A stretch of 24,513 nucleotides of DNA, taken from positions 1 to 24,513 of IMG/VR virus record IMGVR_UViG_3300000124_000004; one strand, written 5' to 3'. A program made the position numbers and the translations under genes. Positions 22,730 to 24,513 of the stretch are shown here, in pieces. Every line of letters starts with the position of its first letter. The stretch's first letter is position 1. Under the pieces are notes generated by a model. That model was not told the DNA's origin and searched no databases. It worked only from the letters and a program-made list of their open reading frames with translations. Source of the DNA: a virus.

Positions 22730-22805
22730 TGGTTCCGCCCCTCAGAATCGAACTGAGATATCCGGGACTTCAATCCGGAGCCTTGACCACGTCGGCCAGA
22801 GCGGC
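22730..22805 (-). tRNA. tRNA-Phe(GAA)
   Basis: The anticodon GAA lies at the centre of the loop; the pair next to the loop is A.C, so the loop could also be read as nine bases on a TCCGG/CCGGA stem. The T arm is CTCAG/CTGAG with TTCGATT. The acceptor GCCGCTC pairs with GGGCGGA except for a terminal G.A. CCA is encoded. Confidence 0.88.
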
Positions 22806-22809
22806 ATGT

Positions 22810-22886
22810 TGGCGATGCTTGTGGGGCACGATCCCACCATCTCCGGATTGACAATCCGGCATCTCGTCCATCTCGACCTAAGCACC
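22810..22886 (-). tRNA. tRNA-Asp(GTC)
   Basis: The acceptor GGTGCTT pairs with AAGCATC. The anticodon loop TTGTCAA on a perfect CCGGA/TCCGG stem gives GTC. The T stem GTGGG/CCCAC is perfect but the T loop reads ATCGTGC instead of TTCRANY. CCA is encoded. Confidence 0.88.
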
Positions 22887-22980
22887 ATGTGGCGGGCTAC
22901 CCATTACCGCACTCCCCGGTGTCATCCCCAATCGCGCTGGGCGAAACCATGCGCTCTGTCTGGGGTCCGGATACCTCGTT
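22887..22980. other. Structured gap in the tRNA array
   Basis: These 94 bases between tRNA-Asp and tRNA-Leu(TAG) contain nested inverted repeats: CCCCA at 22926-22930 with TGGGG at 22961-22965, and inside it GCGC at 22934-22937 with GCGC at 22951-22954. I cannot fold it as a tRNA and no T-loop signature is present. The size would suit a class II tRNA or a small RNA. Confidence 0.45.
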
Positions 22981-23058
22981 TGGTGCGCCCCCGGAGATTC
23001 GAACTCCGACTGTACTGCTTCTAAGGCAGTGGCCTCCTACCAATTGGGCTAGAGACGC
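22981..23058 (-). tRNA. tRNA-Leu(TAG)-like, without long variable arm
   Basis: The acceptor GCGTCTC pairs with GGGGCGC. The anticodon loop CTTAGAA on a perfect ACTGC/GCAGT stem gives TAG, reading the Leu codon CTA. The T arm is CGGAG/CTCCG with TTCGAAT. The variable loop is five bases (ACAGT), so the long arm expected for tRNA-Leu is missing here too. CCA is encoded. Confidence 0.8.
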
Positions 23059-23060
23059 AA

Positions 23061-23136
23061 TGGAGCCCCGCGCCGGATTCGAACCGGCCCGCTCTGCTTG
23101 GAAGGCAGACATGCTAGCCGCTGACATCAGCGAGGC
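23061..23136 (-). tRNA. tRNA-Gly(TCC)
   Basis: The acceptor GCCTCGC pairs with GCGGGGC. The anticodon loop CTTCCAA on TCTGC/GCAGA gives TCC. The T arm is GCCGG/CCGGC with TTCGAAT. CCA is encoded. It lies one base from the CCA of tRNA-Met. Confidence 0.93.
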
Positions 23137-23137
23137 T

Positions 23138-23209
23138 TGGTTGCGGAGGCGAGAGTCGAACTCGCGTGACGGGCTTATGAGACCCGCTGGGAGGCCGCTC
23201 CTCCCCGCA
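23138..23209 (-). tRNA. tRNA with CAT anticodon (Met, or Ile if modified), tiny D loop
   Basis: The gene has 69 nt before CCA. The acceptor TGCGGGG pairs with CTCCGCA. The D arm reads GGAG-CGGC-CTCC, a 4-nt loop. The anticodon loop CTCATAA sits on CGGGT/GCCCG, giving CAT. The T arm is GCGAG/CTCGC with TTCGACT. A CAT anticodon may mean elongator Met or lysidine-modified Ile; sequence alone cannot decide. The T1-A72 pair argues against a typical C.A initiator end but is not decisive. Confidence 0.8.
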
Positions 23210-23213
23210 ATGT

Positions 23214-23288
23214 TGGTGGACCCACAGGGAATTGAACCCTGACCTACTGCTTGCAAAACAGTGGTGCTTCCGTTATCACCATAAGCCC
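23214..23288 (-). tRNA. tRNA-Ala(TGC)
   Basis: The anticodon loop TTTGCAA on ACTGT/GCAGT gives TGC. The T arm is CAGGG/CCCTG with TTCAATT. The acceptor GGGCTTA pairs with TGGGTCC. The usual Ala G3.U70 pair is present at this end (G3 with T70). CCA is encoded. Confidence 0.93.
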
Positions 23289-23292
23289 ACGT

Positions 23293-23366
23293 TGGTCAGG
23301 ATGGAGAGATTCGAACTCCCGTTGCCCGGTCCCAAACCGGGAGCGCGGCCACTACGCCACACCCTG
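23293..23366 (-). tRNA. tRNA-Pro(TGG)
   Basis: The anticodon loop TTTGGGA on a perfect CCCGG/CCGGG stem gives TGG. The acceptor CAGGGTG pairs with CATCCTG and has the C1-G72 pair usual for bacterial tRNA-Pro. The T arm has loop TTCGAAT. CCA is encoded. Confidence 0.93.
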
Positions 23367-23464
23367 ATATGTATGTCGGTGACGGCCGTCCGACAGGCTT
23401 CCCACACCAGACCTCCTAGGGGCCCGATGGGGGCCGGGGCGTGATACCCCGTGCCTCGATTGTA
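23367..23464. other. GC-rich structured gap in the tRNA array
   Basis: These 98 bases between tRNA-Pro and tRNA-Val hold two inverted repeats: TGTCGG at 23374-23379 with CCGACA at 23390-23395, and CGGGG at 23435-23439 with CCCCG at 23447-23451 around a 7-nt loop. No T-loop signature or acceptor pair was found. It could be a small structured RNA, a decayed tRNA or a spacer. Confidence 0.45.
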
Positions 23465-23539
23465 TGGTACCCACTGAGGGAATCGAACCCCCTACGCCCT
23501 GCATGTAAAACAGGCGTTCTACCGGTGAACTAAGCGGGT
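23465..23539 (-). tRNA. tRNA-Val(TAC)
   Basis: The acceptor ACCCGCT pairs with AGTGGGT. The anticodon loop TTTACAT on CCTGT/GCAGG gives TAC. The T arm is GGGGG/CCCTC with TTCGATT. CCA is encoded. Confidence 0.92.
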
Positions 23540-23541
23540 AT

Positions 23542-23625
23542 TGGTGGGTCGTCAGGGGATCGAGCCCTACCAGCCGAAGCATCGGTTTTACAGACCGTCC
23601 CGCGTCCTTAGCGAGATACCGACCC
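23542..23625 (-). tRNA. tRNA-Tyr(GTA)
   Basis: At 81 nt before CCA this is the one clearly long tRNA of the array. The anticodon loop CTGTAAA gives GTA. An extra variable arm containing GC-TTCG-GC is present, as normal for bacterial tRNA-Tyr. The acceptor GGGTCGG pairs with ACGACCC except the last pair (G.A). The T loop is CTCGATC. CCA is encoded. Confidence 0.9.
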
Positions 23626-23628
23626 AAG

Positions 23629-23700
23629 TGGTCCCCCGGATAGGATTCGAACCCACCGTTCAGGCTTAGAACACCTGTTACCGATCCACCGGACCGGGGG
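23629..23700 (-). tRNA. tRNA-Arg(TCT)
   Basis: It has 69 nt before CCA. The acceptor CCCCCGG pairs perfectly with CCGGGGG. The D arm is small (CCG-GTGGAT-CGG). The anticodon loop GTTCTAA on CAGGT/GCCTG gives TCT, reading AGA. The T loop is TTCGAAT. CCA is encoded. Confidence 0.88.
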
Positions 23701-23704
23701 ATAG

Positions 23705-23779
23705 TGGAGGCTCCTGACGGAATCGAACCGTCGTCAAGGTGGTCTGCAACCACCCGCCTTCCCATTTAGCATAGGAGCC
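23705..23779 (-). tRNA. tRNA-Cys(GCA)
   Basis: The acceptor GGCTCCT pairs perfectly with AGGAGCC. The anticodon loop TTGCAGA on a perfect GGTGG/CCACC stem gives GCA. The T arm is GACGG/CCGTC with TTCGATT. The discriminator is T, as usual for tRNA-Cys. CCA is encoded. Confidence 0.94.
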
Positions 23780-23784
23780 AAGTT

Positions 23785-23812
23785 TGGCGCGTCGTGAGGG
23801 ATTCGAACCCCC
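23785..23812 (-). pseudogene. 3' half of an interrupted tRNA-Arg(ACG): T arm, acceptor strand, CCA
   Basis: On the minus strand this segment holds a T arm (GGGGG, loop TTCGAAT, CCCTC), the acceptor strand ACGACGC, discriminator G and CCA. Directly before it are 14 bases and then the CCA of the intact tRNA-Arg(ACG), so there is no room for a D arm or anticodon arm here. The acceptor strand is the exact complement of GCGTCGT at 24284-24278, the start of an orphan tRNA 5' half. The two pieces together make a canonical tRNA. Confidence 0.85.
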
Positions 23813-23826
23813 GTCGTCACGCTATC

Positions 23827-23903
23827 TGGCACCACCGAGAGGAGTCGAACCCCCATATGCACTGGTTCGTAGCCAGCCGCGTTATCCATTACGCTACGGT
23901 GGT
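23827..23903 (-). tRNA. Intact tRNA-Arg(ACG) inside the interrupted tRNA
   Basis: The acceptor ACCACCG pairs perfectly with CGGTGGT. The anticodon loop CTACGAA on GCTGG/CCAGT gives ACG (23870-23868). The T loop is TTCGACT, and CCA is encoded. The first 15 bases overlap the end of the HNH gene. The anticodon is the same as that of the interrupted tRNA, and the core TGGCTACGAACCA is shared between them, while the acceptors differ. It could replace the lost function. Confidence 0.93.
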
Positions 23904-24224
23904 ATGTTGCCCGCGAGTCCACGTCCGCGCCGCATGGCAGTTGGCACACACCAACTCGCACTTGGCAATCTCCTCCATGACCCGCGGAAGCGTTGTGCTG
24001 ACGGACAACTTCGCAACATTGGCGACCTTGCCGTCGATGTGATCGAACTGCATCACGTAGAACGGGTACTGCTTGCCGCAGTCAGCGCACGGACGATCTT
24101 CCTTGTAGCGCTGGACCGCCGCCTTGACCTCCGCGCGGCGACGCTTGTTGCGTTCGCGGTAGTAGTCAGGCTGTTCCCGGTAGTGGTCGGCAGATGTCCT
24201 GTAGTCGAAGTCCGGGTTACTCAT
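23889..24224 (-). CDS. HNH endonuclease inside an interrupted tRNA
   Basis: This 111-residue protein starts at ATG 24224 (MSNPDFDYRTSADHYREQ), with AGGAG at 24240-24236 and an 11-nt spacer. A longer in-frame start at 24320 would read through tRNA-Gln and is rejected. Residues 15-40 are a very basic helix (YYRERNKRRRAEVKAAVQRY). The core has C46-x2-C49 (CADC), FDH with His62 (MQFDHIDGK), then CELVCANCHAARTW with C93, Asn95, C96 and His97. This is the zinc-containing HNH fold of small phage homing-type endonucleases. Its stop TAA lies within the following tRNA-Arg. It sits between the two halves of a tRNA-Arg(ACG), which suggests it moved there as a mobile gene; its cut site is unknown. Confidence 0.9.
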   Translation of the reverse strand: MSNPDFDYRTSADHYREQPDYYRERNKRRRAEVKAAVQRYKEDRPCADCGKQYPFYVMQFDHIDGKVANVAKLSVSTTLPRVMEEIAKCELVCANCHAARTWTRGQHTTVA

Positions 24225-24235
24225 TGAAACCCAAT

Positions 24236-24240
24236 CTCCT
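24236..24240 (-). promoter_or_regulatory. AGGAG ribosome site of the HNH gene in the tRNA variable-loop position
   Basis: AGGAG follows directly on the anticodon stem of the tRNA 5' half and precedes the HNH ATG by 11 bases. The same five bases would be the variable loop in an uninterrupted tRNA. This decides the HNH start. Confidence 0.75.
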
Positions 24241-24284
24241 AATGGTTCGTAGCCATTGGCACCGTTCCGCTGTGCTAACGACGC
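24241..24284 (-). pseudogene. 5' half of an interrupted tRNA-Arg(ACG)
   Basis: On the minus strand, starting seven bases after the CCA of tRNA-Gln, the segment has acceptor strand GCGTCGT, TA, D arm GCAC/GTGC with a 9-nt loop containing GG, one base, and a perfect anticodon arm AATGG/CCATT. The loop is CTACGAA (anticodon ACG at 24250-24248). It is a normal tRNA up to position 43. AGGAG then takes the place of the variable loop and acts as ribosome site for the HNH gene; no T arm follows. The matching T arm and acceptor are at 23812-23785. Confidence 0.87.
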
Positions 24285-24291
24285 GTGATGT

Positions 24292-24365
24292 TGGCAACCC
24301 CACAGGGATTCGAACCCCAATCATCTGGCTCAGAACCAGAGATCCTACCGTTGAACGATAGGGTT
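24292..24365 (-). tRNA. tRNA-Gln(CTG)
   Basis: The acceptor AACCCTA pairs with TGGGGTT. The anticodon loop TTCTGAG on a perfect TCTGG/CCAGA stem gives CTG. The T arm has loop TTCGAAT. CCA is encoded. It is the first tRNA of the array, nine bases after the stop of the partial gene upstream. Confidence 0.92.
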
Positions 24366-24373
24366 GCGGATTG

Positions 24374-24513
24374 TTATGAGCCCTCAGTCTCGCCCTCGTC
24401 AGCGTCGGGCGACATGTTCGCTCGACGGACGGGACGGCGCTTCTTGAGGTTGGCGCTTTCGGCTTGGTACTGAGTTCTGAGGGCGTCTGGAAGCAGTGCG
24501 ATCACCGCGTCCA
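24374..24513 (-). CDS. C-terminus of an unidentified protein, 5' part off the window
   Basis: The last 45 residues of a protein end at TAA 24374. They read DAVIALLPDALRTQYQAESA, then a basic NLKKRRPVRRANMSPDADEG and the acidic end ETEGS. The frame is open to the window edge. The first half looks helical and the end disordered. By order (upstream of portal) a terminase large subunit is possible, but no terminase motif is in view, so the product is unknown. Confidence 0.65.
   Translation of the reverse strand, partial: DAVIALLPDALRTQYQAESANLKKRRPVRRANMSPDADEGETEGS

Noticed and set aside
22100-23464. Open frames on both strands across the tRNA array (for example 22531-22854 and 23352-23765)
   Set aside because: They run through several tRNA genes with perfect stems and lack ribosome sites; their Cys/Arg/Gly-rich products reflect tRNA sequence.
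23814-24240. Group I intron in the tRNA-Arg gene
   Set aside because: Known tRNA group I introns sit in the anticodon loop; this insert lies after the anticodon stem. It contains a complete tRNA with its own CCA, and I could not find a group I core by eye. A formal covariance search would settle this.
23889-24320. Longer 143-residue version of the HNH gene
   Set aside because: The extra N-terminus would be encoded by the tRNA-Gln 3' end and the tRNA-Arg 5' half. ATG 24224 has AGGAG and starts the coherent protein.
21421-24365. CRISPR-like array
   Set aside because: The regularly spaced similar motifs (GATTCGAAC and TGG) are the T loops and CCA ends of tRNA genes, not repeats with unique spacers.

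Overview
The window is part of a GC-rich, long-tailed (siphovirus-type) bacteriophage genome. Every recognisable gene lies on the minus strand, so biological order runs from high to low coordinates. The head and tail proteins are HK97-like: portal, H/S-type maturation protease with scaffold, HK97-fold capsid, tail tube, lambda-type frameshifted chaperones and a 1690-residue TP901-type tape measure. An actinobacterial host is plausible from the general style of the module, but nothing in the window proves it.

Layout in transcription order: (1) 24513-24374, the C-terminus of an unidentified gene. (2) 24365-21473, a dense array of 23 intact tRNA genes, all with encoded CCA, plus one tRNA-Arg(ACG) gene broken in two. 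The break holds a small HNH endonuclease gene and a second, intact tRNA-Arg(ACG). A small virion-protein-like gene (21920-21636) sits between two tRNA-Thr genes. (3) A terminator-like hairpin (21465-21421), then the head module: zinc-ribbon protein, portal, protease/scaffold with an internal scaffold start, major capsid protein, two small unknowns, a GT4 glycosyltransferase, a very basic 60-residue protein, head-tail connector, a neck/tail-completion protein and a tail terminator-like protein. (4) Tail module: tail tube, gpG/gpGT chaperones with a GGGAAAG slippery site, a terminator, tape measure, a 956-residue DNRLRE/FN3/distal-tail fusion, a tail-hub-like protein, a fibre-like protein and several small unknown or virion proteins. 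The last one runs off the low-coordinate edge.

The most unusual feature is the split tRNA. Its 5' half (24284-24241: acceptor strand, D arm, anticodon arm with ACG) and its 3' half (23812-23785: T arm, acceptor strand, CCA) have perfectly complementary 7-nt acceptor strands, but about 430 bases lie between them. That insert encodes an HNH protein and a complete isoacceptor with the same anticodon. It looks like a mobile endonuclease cassette that destroys a tRNA while bringing its own replacement. The HNH stop codon lies inside the replacement tRNA, and the HNH Shine-Dalgarno lies where the variable loop of the broken tRNA should be.

Other points of interest are two tRNA-Leu genes without the long variable arm, three tRNAs with very small D loops, four structured tRNA-sized gaps in the array, and a glycosyltransferase gene inside the head operon.
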